A DNA stretch of 30,165 nt, taken from positions 622,119 through 652,283 of the forward strand of contig WELB01000004.1 in NCBI GenBank assembly GCA_009602725.1, read 5' to 3'. The stretch is from Spirogloea muscicola. Taxonomy: Eukaryota; Streptophyta; Zygnematophyceae; Spirogloeales; Spirogloeaceae. Shown piece after piece: positions 1 through 10,503 of this stretch (position 1 is the first letter of the stretch; every line of letters starts with the position of its first letter). The notes beneath the pieces were generated by a model. That model was not told where the DNA came from, made no database searches, and saw nothing but the letters and a program-made list of their open reading frames with translations. Position numbers and translations under genes: made by a program.

Positions 1-180
1 CGCGCCGCCCGCGGCGCTGGATGTCGCGGCGTCGAGCTCCGCAGCCGCCGCCGCCGTCGCCGCCGGCGGGGGCGGGCCGTCGGAAGTTCAAAGACCCCGG
101 AGGACCTTGCTGCCTTTTTCGGTGGCGGGAGGGCAGGGGTTCGAATCCTGTCCACCTCCGGTCCGGCTCCTCCTGCCATT

Positions 181-219
<39 letters not shown>

Positions 220-502
220 CGGCCTCCTGGTGGCTCCTGTGCTCGAGCAGCCGCCTGGTCGCCGCTTGCCCGCGCCGCTGCGTCGGCCCCGCCTCTCCCG
301 GCCCCGCCGCACTCTGCGCGGGCTCCTCTCTGCCTGGCCGTCCACAGCCGTCGCCCCATCTAACGGCGCTCCGCTCCAGTCCTGCATCTCATCTCCCTCT
401 CCTCGTCGGCATTGCCAATGCCTGGCGACCTCCATGGAGCAGAGGTCCTGTCCACCACACTGCGGGGCTGACTCCGAGCCCCGAGCAGGGGGGTCGTTCG
501 GC
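1..502. other. GC-rich stretch without a confident gene
   Basis: This stretch is very GC-rich and open in several frames on both strands, which is expected from composition alone. It holds a CCG microsatellite at 181-219 and a perfect match to the Pol III B-box consensus at 138-148. It may contain upstream exons of the candidate gene that appears to end at 874, because the frame ending in the 503-604 candidate exon is open from about 107. I could not recognise any domain in it. Confidence 0.4.
181..219. repeat. CCG trinucleotide microsatellite
   Basis: Thirteen uninterrupted GCC units. Depending on strand and frame it would encode poly-Pro, poly-Arg, poly-Ala or poly-Gly. It sits upstream of the candidate Cys-rich exons and could be 5' UTR, coding or intronic sequence. 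Confidence 0.9.
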
Positions 503-874
503 ATGGCGGCCCACAGCTGCGCCTGCAGGCCGGCGGACTTGTCCAGGGGCTCACGGCTTCGGGCCTCTTTGAGCTCCAACGTTCTGACTGACTGCCTGTG
601 CAAGGTCTCTTGCCCTCGCCACTCACAGCCGCCACCGTCCTCCTTATTAAGCCAGCAACCTCTTCGTCGGTCTTAGTGGGCTGGCCTGTCTGCTGCCAAG
701 TGCTTTGACCCTGCCCTCTCCTTCCAGGCACACTGCAACTGCATCCAGGGCGCTGCTCTTTGTCCTCAATGTGTAGAGAACGTGCAGAGGTATCTGCCTT
801 CATTTGTAGCTCATGATGTCAACGACAGCGACCATGGCACCCAGCACCTCGTGGGTCTTTGGGCTTATTCTTGA
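503..874 (+). CDS. Candidate 3' end of an unrecognised Cys-rich protein (two exons)
   Basis: I do not recognise this protein. Two stretches can be spliced in frame: 503-604 (the ATG at 503 may be internal) and 728-874, with TGA at 872-874. The 121-bp intron begins GTCTCT after AAG and ends in a long pyrimidine tract plus CCAG, a very good acceptor but a weak donor. Of the three plus frames only this one is open to the donor. The joined product is rich in Cys around the junction (CLCK joined to AHCNC, then a CPQC pair) and ends in a non-repetitive segment containing HDVNDSDHG and finishing GLWAYS. It would be convergent with the TOPLESS gene, whose stop is 780 bp away. Upstream exons are not resolved, and the whole call could be chance. 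Confidence 0.3.
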
Positions 875-1653
875 GTGACGGCTGCTGCTTGTGACTCTGA
901 GAGCCTTCTGTGACCCTCTGTGACCCCAGTCCCTTGGTCACAGAAGGCTCTCATAAGCACTTGGAAATTACTTAGAGGGTGATGGCAAGGATGCTCCGAA
1001 TAACCTCACGTGTAAGAGATGCATACCCTGTATCTGGGGTCTCTTTCACATCTCACACCGCGGGAGAGTGCATGCCTCTTCTTGGACATGAGGAGGCAGT
1101 GGTCGATGAGCAACATGCCTCTCTAAAATTTTGAGCCACCTAGGACTGCTGACGAGAAGCACACGCAGATTACTTTTCCGCTTTCTTTGATAGCTAGCTC
1201 AACTAGGTGTATATATGAGAGACTTACTTTCAGACGAATCATTTTCAGATGTAGAATGCTCTGTTCTCGTCTCCTAGATATACGGGCAGTGGCATGTCCA
1301 GAATTTGGCTATTTGCTCAAGTCACAGCCAAGCCAGCCACCACAAAACATTTCGACACAGGAGGGGCAAGTGGAGACCTGATGTGTACTCCAAAATTGTG
1401 TGACCTCAGCATGGAAGTCCACTAAATCGTTCATTCCCCTACATCCTGATGACTGGTGAGACTAAGTGTCGACTACACGACGCAGCAGTGTCATGTTGAG
1501 CAGGTGAGACAAGCTAAGAAAACCCTTCTTCTTCATCGCAGTGCTATATCTTCACAGCATGCCTCAACTCTTGTGACCCTGCTGCTCCACTCCACCAGTG
1601 AGCCCCCGCGATTCAGGGCTAGTTAGACTGGCTCGCAATTGACAAGCAGCCCC
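875..1653. other. Intergenic region between convergent genes
   Basis: This region lies between the possible end of the upstream gene and the stop codon of TOPLESS. Apart from the inverted repeat at 899-952 I see nothing recognisable. The short ORF at 1187-1381 has no domain and no gene-like context. Confidence 0.5.
899..952. repeat. Perfect 17-bp inverted repeat with 20-nt loop
   Basis: The left arm at 899-915 (GAGAGCCTTCTGTGACC) is exactly reverse-complementary to the right arm at 936-952, and 20 bases separate them. Transcribed from either strand it would form a strong hairpin. It lies just after the candidate stop at 872-874 and beyond the 3' end of TOPLESS. Confidence 0.9.
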
Positions 1654-4600
1654 CTAATCGGCATTCTGACTCCCCGTCTGTGTTGCGCCTGGCGGGCCCC
1701 CGTTGCCATTCTCGGGGGGTAGTCCGCTGCCCCACTTACCTTCGGACTCGAGCGGCTCGATGACCTGCACCCCGCCGTCGCTCAAGCCGAGGGCGAATTG
1801 ATTCGGCTCGGATGGGTGTGCCGCAACAACCATGGGGTAGGCGAGAGAGTTGCCAGGAGATGGCGTGTGGACAGCGGACGCGATCCGGCACCTTGGCCGC
1901 AGAGTTTCCGCCTCAAAGACGCATGCAGAGCCGTCGACAAAACCGGCAAACACCAGCTGGCTGTCGCACGAGTAGACCGCTGCCGACACTGGCGCAGACA
2001 GCGCGCCATTGGTGGGCACCCACTGCAGCAGTCGCATCAATGCCAAGCATCAGCTCTACCGTACAGCAGACTTGGCTTCAACTCTGGATTAGGAATGTGT
2101 GGCTCCGTCTCTCCTTGCAGAACTCCTCAAAACATGTCAATCTGCTACTGAGTAAGGTAAGCACTCTTAGGGAGTAGGGCCGGGGAGCCGAGGACCTGGC
2201 GCAGGCGCTCCAACTTGGCGGCATCATACACGGCCAGCTGAGACTCGTGCACAACCAGGATGCGAAGCTGGTCGTTGTGGAACTGGACGCGGGTGTCACC
2301 AGCATTTAGCACCGTGCGGCCCGCCGCATTCATGAGTGACTTCATCTTCCTCTTCTCCCACCCATCCGTGCCCCAGACATAGAGCTGTGTGACCAAGACA
2401 TCACTCCAATGAGTTACAAAGTCGGGGAACAGATTCGCAATGATGACTATGACATACGTGGGCAATTGCCAACTTTGTTGATGGTGGAGTAACCAGAGCT
2501 CCAATTTGCTTGCTCGTTGCATCACATTTTCCACGACACACATGAAAGGTAACGCAGTTGCATTCACATTGACCATGCAGAGTTTACGAGCTAGGCAGTA
2601 GCCCGATGGACAATACCTGAGCATCCGCACCAGACGATACGAGCACGTTGAGGGCATTGGAGAAGGCCAGCCCTGTAATGCGCTTCTGGTGGCCCTTGAG
2701 CTTGCTCTTCACCTGCACCGCAGCAAGATAGAATACAAGCACGCATTGACAGGCGACCACTTGTTCTGACAAGCTGGAGCTGCAGTGACTTGCAGAATTG
2801 TTGGGAAGAAAGATGCATGCTCTCTTTGAAGTCCTCAACAAGCTATACTTGACCACTTCTCTCATTCAGCCCTGCCGCACCTCGTCAAGTCGCACGTTGT
2901 ATATCTGGATGGTTGAGTCGTCCATGCCAATGGCGATGATATTGTTGTCCTGCGGATGGAATGCCAGGAACGTGGCTGCTGGCGGCGGAGCCATGAATGT
3001 CGTCATGACCTAAAGACCAGGCAGCTCGTCGTAGTCAGCTGAAGCAAATACCCGCATGGAGCTCGTCTTGCATCCAGCGCCGCCGAGCACAGCCAGAATG
3101 CAGGAGCAGGGACCGGAGCAGCCAATACCTTGAAGGTGAGCATGTTGAATAGCGAAACCTTGCCGCCAGACGCAGACATGACATAGGAGTCGTTCTTGGA
3201 CAGTGCAATGCAGGGAACAGCGTCTTCGTCGGTCATATCACCGGCAATATCGTTGGTCATCAGAATTCCGCTCGCCGGCTGCCACAGCTGCGGCGGCGAT
3301 GTGGCAGTGGCCTGCAGAGGAGGGTGCAGCCGGCCAGCCATTTCCCGCACGTCAGCCGCCAGCTCGCAGATGTTCCACAAAGCACCGCAACTAGACTCAT
3401 CAACCTTCTGCAGGATGAGCACCCATGGCTGCTCTGCTGCCAGCAGCAAGACGCCAACTGCTGAGGCCTGTCTAAAAGGGGGCAGCACCACCTTGCCAGA
3501 TTGGTTGCGCTCGTTGCGCTGCCACTTCCACAGCTTGTGCACAGCGTTGGAGGCGAGTGCAAGCAGCGCCACGCCCGAGTTGGTGTAGATAAGGCGCGAC
3601 ACCTGTGCCATGACCAGAGACCCCGGAGGATGGTGTGAGTCTGCCATGCAGCACAGCTGGCCAATGCAGCAACAGAAGTGGGAGGAGGAAGCAGGCAGTC
3701 ACCTTGCTGGCAGGCAAGCTGTCGGGCAGTCGCGTGGTGCGGCACTGGGAGGCGTCGGCCACTTCGGCAAGCTTGTGCTGCTTGCTGCTGCGCTCGGACA
3801 CGCCGTCCTCCAGTGTGCCAGCGCGGGGCCTAGCTCGCTCTGTATCGGCTGCGCCGTTCTGCTGCAGGACCCAACACGGGCAGCGTTGGAGGTCAGCTCT
3901 TAGTAAGTAGCTGAGCTGAAATATAGCTGACAAGCAAGCAACCACACAAAAAACGGCAAGTGGGTGTTTGCGTTGGAGTCCGTCGCGGGAGAGACAGGCG
4001 AGAAAATTTGGGCAAGTGAGAGAAGGTGAAGCCTGCAGAGTAGTAAGAGGGAGGAGGGGAGGGAGGAGGAGGGGGTGCAAGAGAGGACCTGGATATTCAG
4101 GACAGCGACTGGGGAGCTGCGCTCGCCACTAGCAGGCACAGAGTGGCTCGGTGGAACAGCAATGGTCAAAGACGAGCCACCTGCCGGCTGCGGGGCCCAA
4201 TGCGACATCGGGCAAGAACAGATGGCTGTAAGTCAGTAGCCACTCATGCTGCTTAAGTCCTTCCTGGCAGCACCAGCCATTGAGCAGCAGCAAAGCAAGA
4301 GCCATTGAAAGCTGACCCAGTATCACAGGTGAGTGGGAGGACCACCTTGGCAGTGGGCGTGTCAGCAGGTCGGGCAGCCTCGAGGTGCCGCAGCAACCGC
4401 ATGCCGGCGTCGTTGGCCAGGATCTTGACAGTGTTTTCAGACGCCGTCACGGCAAGCAGCGAACCATCCCTGTTGAAGCGTAGTCGTGGTTTTGGCTGCG
4501 CACACAAGGGTGGCAGGAAGTGCACCAGATTCAGGAACGAAGCTCGACTTTGCATGTGCAGACACTTGAGGATGTTTGGGTGTTCAGAAGTCAAGCTTTG

Positions 4601-7600
4601 GGTCAAAGGCTTCGGGGTTTGACTGTAGAAATTGAGATTAAGGGTGGCGCGGCGGCTGCAGCACCGCTGGCAAGAGTGGCTCACAAGCAGGTTGCCATCG
4701 GCGTCCAGGGTGAGGAGCACGTTGTCATTGTCCATGTCCCAGAACTTGACAAGGAACTCGTCACCAGCCGCCAGGAAGCGGTTGCGCGTCGTATCAAACT
4801 GCACGACCCCTTGCAAGCGCTTGCGGAAGCCAGCAAAGCGCCGCTTGATTGCGCCCTCGCTCTCATTCCACTCCACGAGTGACGATTCCCCATCCCGGCT
4901 TGTGCCGCACGAGAAGAGCCTGCAAGTGCACATGCCCATCATGAGTCACTCGAGTGACATGCATGCAATGGTCGGTGCACCCAAGCCCGTCGGCAGCTTA
5001 TGAGTGGTAGCTTGCACAAGCCCAGGCGCATAACTCCACAAGCTATGACTTGCCATGCTGTGTAGTGAGGAGCTGGAATGAAGCTAAGGCTTGGTCATCT
5101 TTACATTTTATCTACATAGCGTAAGAGTCAGGAAGCACCTTGTGCCGTCTGCACTGTACGCCATGGTGGTGCACCCCTTGCCCGGTGCGTCATAGTCGAC
5201 GCGCGATCCCAGGTGGTCGTACAGCCACGCTTTAATCTTCCCATCAATTGCCGTCGAGAAGATGAACTGGCAAAAAGAGGCGCACATTGGGTCAACAAGG
5301 GCGGAGGGGGGAGCTCTAGAGTTGGGGTCGAAGGGGTGCAGGGTGGGGTCACTTGCTCCTCTGGTGCAACATGGAGCGACCGGCACAGAGACAGAGGGTA
5401 GAGGAGCAGAGGTGGGGGAGGAAGGTGGAAAGGTAAGGAGCGAGGTGACTTGCAGGCTGGGAGGAGAGGAGAGGAGGGAGCGGACAAGGCTGTGCCGCTA
5501 AGTGACGGCGGCCCCGCGTTTCTCTCACAAGTGTGGGGGCTTGCCAAGCTGCGGCCAGAGGGCACAGGGAGAGCGCACCTGGATGTTCTCCTTGTGGTGC
5601 GGGCAGACGGAGTACACAGGCGCCTCGTGGCCTTCGAATGTGTACTGCTTGCGGCCCGTCGCGGCGTCCCAGACCTGAGACCACCAGCAGCCATCTCATA
5701 AGTGAGCGTTTCCCGAGGCAATCGAGGGTGATCGCCAGCACGACGGCAAGGTGCTGCTCTTACCTTGATCGTCTTGTCATCACCGCACGTGATGACACAG
5801 AGCTGCTTGTTGGGATGAGAGAATGCCAGGTCGTTGACGCTGCCAATGTGCGCGTCGATCTGTGCGCAGAAGCAAAGGTGGAAAGTAGGGGAGGGAGGAT
5901 GTCAGAGGGGAAGAGATCAAAGAGGGCAGGTCTATAAGGGAAATGACAATGTCGGTCGAAAAGGGGGGCGAAAGAAGACGAGGGAAGGAGCAGCGAGGAG
6001 GGGTGAACCTCGAGGTGCTGGACGAGATGACTGGCCTGCAGCGGCTGGTACATGTAGATGTGCACAATGTGCTTGGAGAACGCGACCCCTGCCATTGCAG
6101 CGGCAGCATGAGGATCGGCCAGGGCAAGAGCAGGGCGGCACTGAGGAGGCAGGAGGGGAGGTTGAGGGACCTCCACAGGTGCTTGTCATGTACTTTGTAG
6201 GTGGTAGAGACCAAGCGGCTGCAGGAGAGGTGGCAAATGGTTCGAGGCTGGACAACGAGGGAAGAGGGAGAGGGGAGAACCAGTGTGGAAAGAGATTGGG
6301 TGGGCAAGAGGGACGAGTGAGGAGGGAGAAGGAGGTATTGGAAGGACTGGGCTTCACCAAGTAGAGTGCCATTGGGCTCCCAGATCACGCGGTTGACAGA
6401 GACAGCGTGCTCCTTCACCAGCGCAGCCTGAGAAGTGTGGCAGTGGCACAGACAGGCCAAGTGAGACCACTAAGCCAGCTGTAAAGGAGGAGGGTGCGCG
6501 AGGAGAGAGGTGCGCACCTGTAGCATTGGGGAGCACTGCGTGGGCTCCCACAGCTGGAATGATGCCTGGACGAGCTTCTCCGGGGAGCCCACCTCCCAGA
6601 TCGCGACATCGCCACTGTTGGTGCCAACTGTGTAGGCAGCGCGCACCGCAGAAGAACGAAGACACCCAAGGCACCCCATCAGCTCGAAGCTGTTCCCGAG
6701 CAGGGGTGTTGAGAAGTTGGAATGATGTAAGTGCTGGCCGCAGAATTGCTGACCCTGCAGCCTGCGAAAGCTGACACAGAGCTGCTCTTGAGGAAAACAG
6801 GGTGTGGGGAGTTCGGTAGCAATAAGGGGGGTGAGGGTATGGAGGGGATGGGGTTTTGTACAAAGGGCCAGGAGGGGGAGGGAGGAGAGAGAGGTAGAAA
6901 TGAGGGAGGAGATAATAGGGAGGCGAAAGAGTGTGAGGGAAGGAGTGAGGGGCGGAGGAGGGGGGTGGTGCACCGAGGAGCAAGGTCTGCTGGTACGGAT
7001 GGAAGTCCATGGACATGATGCAGGAGCCCTGCGAGAGCGTGCGCGCCACCAGCTTGGGCAGGTCCTCGACATCATATGACCCGCCGCCCCCGCCTCCACC
7101 TCCGCCGCCACCGCTGACGCCGCCGCCGCCCCCGCTGACGCCACCTCCGCTGCCGCCGCCCCCGGCCCCTACTGCAGCGGCAGCAGCCGCAGCCTGGTGC
7201 GCTGCCGCCGCCGCTGCTGCAGCTGCCACAGCCTGGTGCTGCGCCGCCGCCTGCGAGGCCAGTCGGCGAGCGACCGCGCATTAGGCCGTTTCAGCCGCAC
7301 GCACGGGAGGGGGGTTACCAAGGCTGCCGCCTGCGCTTCTCCAACACGCAAAAAGCAGGAGGAGGGAGGTTGTGCCCCTACCTCCTCAGGCCGGGCCCGC
7401 TTCATGAGGTGCTCTGCCTCCGCCTGATACTCAACTGACGGGCCCGCCGGGGGTGTACGCGGCCGCTTCAGCAGCGCAGCTGGTGTAAGGAGGCGAGAGT
7501 AGGAGGGAAGAAGCTGGTCTCAGTGCACTTAGACGTCCCTCACGGTGACGGCAGGAGAAGAGAGGAGCAGTCGAAAGAGATCGCTATGAACCGGCATCAG

Positions 7601-9593
7601 GAGACATCAAGAGGTAGGGAGCAGGCCAAAAGTGGCGGTAGAGAGCAGGGAAGGTATGGCAAGGCTGAGGAAAGAGAGGGAGGAGGGCAAGCAAGTAGGG
7701 CAATCCCGTTCACCTGGGTTTGGTGGAGCACTGAGGCCGACGGGCGGGGCACCAGCGGCAGGGTGTGGTGCCGCAGCAGGGTTCTGGCTGCTCATCCAAC
7801 CAGCCATGGCATTCGCTGATGGCGCGCCTGGCTGAAACTGTGGCACAGCGACAATACGGCAAGGTGTGAGAGGGGCCAGCCCCTTTGACGCGGCTGACTG
7901 GGAGCAAGTGAGGGTGCAAGTCTTGCAAAGACAGTGAGGACATGAGCCAGGTGCACGTGGCAGAGAGGCTGACGGGAAGACAACAGGAGATTGTCTCAAG
8001 GAGTACGAGCAAAGGAGAAGAGCAAGGGGAGAAGAAGGCGAAGCACTGAGAGCAAAGAGAATACAGAACTTGTGGAGGGAGAGAGAGTACACTAGCAGGC
8101 AGGAGGTGGGGGAGGGAGGGGGGAGAGAGAAGGGGGGAGCACCGCTGGACTTGGGCAGGTGAGGAAGTGCGATATACAGGAAAGAGGAGAGGGGAGCAGA
8201 GGAGGTGGAGGAGGGCAGTACGCTGTGAGGAAGCGAGAACGGGGCCTGCGGCTTGGGCACGCTCGAGAGCAGCGCCGCAGGCACCGTGGCAGGCCCCGGG
8301 GGTGGCGCGGGGCCTGTCACGGTGGCCCGGCCACCATTGGGAGGGGGGCCGCACGAGTGGTCGATGAACAGCGTCTTGATGTCCGGATTGGGCCGCGGGT
8401 TCTTGCACAGCTGGTGCTGCCAGTTCAAGCTGAAGATGGAGGAGGCAGGAGGAGGGAGGGAGATGGTGAGGTCTGCTGCTGACTTAGGTACGCATGCTCA
8501 CTTGACGCCAAGGTGGTAACCACCAACAGCCCAACCTCGAAGAGCCCCGCGAGGGCTGCCATTGGCGCCAGCGTGCGCACCTCTGATTGATCAGCGTGCG
8601 CAGGCGGGAGGCCTTGAGGTTGGGAAACTGGAGCTTGTCGCGGAACAGCGGGTTGGCCTCGATCAGCTTCTTGAGCTCCAGCAGCATGATGTTGCGGGCA
8701 GACTTGGTGTCTCCGTACTTGGACAGCTGCTCGTTCTCTCTGTTGCGGGCAGCACGCCATGCCCGCCGTGTTCAGCTTGTCATCAGCAGGCGGCGCGGTG
8801 GTGCTGGCAACGGAGGCTGCAGAGGCAGCGGCGGCGACACAAAGTGGCTGGCGGCTGCGCACCGGAAGTTGTCGAGCGTGAGGAGCTGCGTGATCTCCTT
8901 GTACAGCTCCTCGTTGAACGACGAGAACACCTTGAGGTCCTTGACAAGGATGTCCACGGCTTTGGACCGGTCCTGCCTGCGCTAGCGACGGTGGCAAACG
9001 CGAGGCAGGGGCTCAGTGACGAGCGAGCCGGCGATGTCGTGTCCAGTGGGAGGAGGCCGTGAGCAGCAGCCCCAGTACTTCGAATGCCCTCTACTTGGTG
9101 CAGGCGACGCAGCGAACATGCCATGGTTGAGGTGAGGAGGAAGAAAGCTTGGGCAGGCGGGGCAAGGAGAGGAAGTGGGCGCCCACTTGTCGAGCGCCTC
9201 GAGGTACTTCTGCTTGCGGATCTCGAAGAAGATCTTCATGGAGTAGCGGTTGTCGTCGACCTTGGTGAAGCCGGAGAGGTAGCGCTCCACCTCGTCCCAC
9301 TCGCCGTTCAGCACCTGGTCCTCAAAGTACTTCATGTTGAAGAAGAAGCCCGACTCCTGCTCCAGCCTGCCACACGGGGAGGCCGCCGAGGGTCACTCTC
9401 GAGGCCGTCGCACCCACTGGCTGGCCAGCTGCCGAGCCGGCGGCCGTCTCGGCAGCTGCGGCGGCGGGGGCGGCGGCGGCAGCGAAGGCTGGCCGGGGCG
9501 CCGGGAGCCGCACTTGTGGACGGTCTCCTTGAACTTCTCCTCGTCCAGGAACTGCAGGATGAGGAACACGAGCTCCCGGCTGAGCGACGACAT
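1654..9593 (-). CDS. TPL: TOPLESS-family transcriptional corepressor, complete, 24 coding exons
   Basis: This is a Groucho/Tup1-type corepressor of the plant TOPLESS family. Such proteins bind EAR-motif repressors (for example AUX/IAA in plants) in the nucleus and recruit histone deacetylase. Coding exons in transcript order: 9593-9514, 9366-9187, 8976-8863, 8739-8581, 8429-8222, 7837-7714, 7479-7382, 7250-6974, 6627-6518, 6427-6358, 6088-6009, 5859-5764, 5674-5579, 5266-5139, 4919-4685, 4495-4346, 4187-4089, 3861-3703, 3602-3492, 3311-3129, 3009-2881, 2712-2617, 2384-2196, 2022-1654. They total 3540 nt (1179 aa; land-plant TPL is about 1130), in frame throughout. The start MSSLSRELVFLILQFLDEEK is the canonical family start. 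LisH and CTLH fill residues 1 to about 92, and the CRA part runs to about 190. A linker with LKRPRTPP and Ala/Gly tracts spans about 215-385, followed by WD40 repeats to the C-terminus (NRVIW, DDKTIKVWD, SGADAQ, LSDGGV). The exon 5 donor (GTACTG) and the boundaries of exons 17 and 18 are the least certain. Confidence 0.96.
7079..7250 (-). repeat. Low-complexity Ala/Gln then Gly tract in the TOPLESS linker
   Basis: The first part of TOPLESS exon 8 encodes a run of Ala broken by Gln and His, then four Gly-rich blocks separated by Ser and Val. It is encoded by imprecise GCN and GGN codons rather than a pure microsatellite. It sits just before the conserved VEDLPK-TLSQGS segment that leads into the WD40 repeats, where land-plant TPL has a Pro/Ser/Gln-rich linker. 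Confidence 0.85.
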
Positions 9594-9630
9594 GGCCGCG
9601 CCGCCGCCGAGCCACGCGCCCACCGCCGCT

Positions 9631-9631
9631 N
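9631..9631. other. Single N, probable contig junction
   Basis: To the left of this N is GC-rich DNA 38 bp upstream of the TOPLESS start codon. To the right, composition drops abruptly and the sequence is an intron or exon of a different gene, alanyl-tRNA synthetase, whose first two thirds are absent. This is what a join between two non-adjacent contigs looks like. Confidence 0.7.
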
Positions 9632-9775
9632 TGCTCTTAAGGTACTTCACTTTCATCCTTAATAGCCTCCATAAGCTGCTGTGCTTCAGAGGCATGTTGC
9701 TTGTGACAGTGCTGAAGTTGACCTCTTTGTCGCAACTAACCTCATGGGTGGGATTGAATCTGAAGCTGATTCTAG

Positions 9776-10503
9776 GAGAAGGGCTCGATCAGAAGGGCTC
9801 TCTAGTGGCAGAGGACAGGCTACGCTTTGACTTCTCTTACAGTGAGTCTTGAGAGCATCCTTTTTTGTTAATGCAGCTGTGCTATTTGCTATATGTTGTG
9901 CTATCTATCTTTGCTTGTGGTCGTCAGAAGTGTTAAATGGACACCCATGAATACAGATACAAGCTTACAAGCTATTAGCATACGATAGTTTGAGTACGAT
10001 GTCACTTCTTTTCTGCACAATTGTGGCTAAAGCTACTGCTTGGCTGCATTGACAGACAAGCCAATAGATGCAAAGGACCTAGGCAAGATTGAGAAATTGG
10101 TCCTCAGAGACATCGAGAGGGCTCAGGCTGTCTATGCCAAGGAGGCGAGTCTAGCAGAAGCCCGGCAGATTGTTGGCCTGCGGGCTGTCTTTGGAGAGGT
10201 CAGCAGATGCGCTGGGCAACCCCGTCTGCTGATATCTGATCCATTAACACATAAGTCTATACAATCAATAGTATATCCATCCCATTGACATTTGTTTCTT
10301 GGGAGGGCAGGGTGGTTTCTCTGAACCCTAGCCTGGCAATCATTGGGTGAATCCGAAGATGATTTCACTGATGTCTGGCGGAGACTTTGGGCAGGTGTAT
10401 CCAGATCCAGTCCGTGTGGTGGCTATAGGTACACCTGTAGAAACACTTCTGGCAGACCCCAAGAACCCTGCATGGAATGAGGTTTCCACAGAGTTCTGCG
10501 GAG
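9776..10503 (+). CDS. Alanyl-tRNA synthetase, internal fragment (three exons of the editing domain)
   Basis: Alanyl-tRNA synthetase charges tRNA-Ala and hydrolyses mischarged Ser/Gly-tRNA in its editing domain; plant versions serve the cytosol and organelles. Three exons are visible: 9776-9841 (DQKGSL then LRFDFSY), 10056-10198 ([25 protein letters not shown]) and 10395-10503 ([19 protein letters not shown]). Phases agree across both introns, which are GT-AG. This matches the second half of the editing domain, roughly two thirds along a protein of 880-980 residues. The Cys of STEFCGG is a conserved metal/editing residue, and the exon ends just before the expected Thr-His. The upstream HxxxH exon, the aminoacylation core and the C-terminal domain are all missing. 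The left end is cut by the N at 9631, and no following exon is found to the right. It may be an assembly fragment of a real gene or a decayed copy; the exons shown are intact. Confidence 0.88.

Noticed and set aside
120-160. tRNA gene suggested by GGTTCGAATCC
   Set aside because: No complementary 5' acceptor strand, no A-box and no plausible anticodon arm upstream, so only a B-box-like remnant is reported.
8239-8241. GTTCTC as the donor of TOPLESS exon 5
   Set aside because: It leaves a phase that does not match the start of exon 6 at 7837; the donor at 8221 keeps the whole 3540-nt reading frame.
9591-9695. N-terminal extension of TOPLESS reading in frame through the N at 9631
   Set aside because: The family starts at MSSLSREL. 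The extension crosses a probable contig junction into unrelated DNA.
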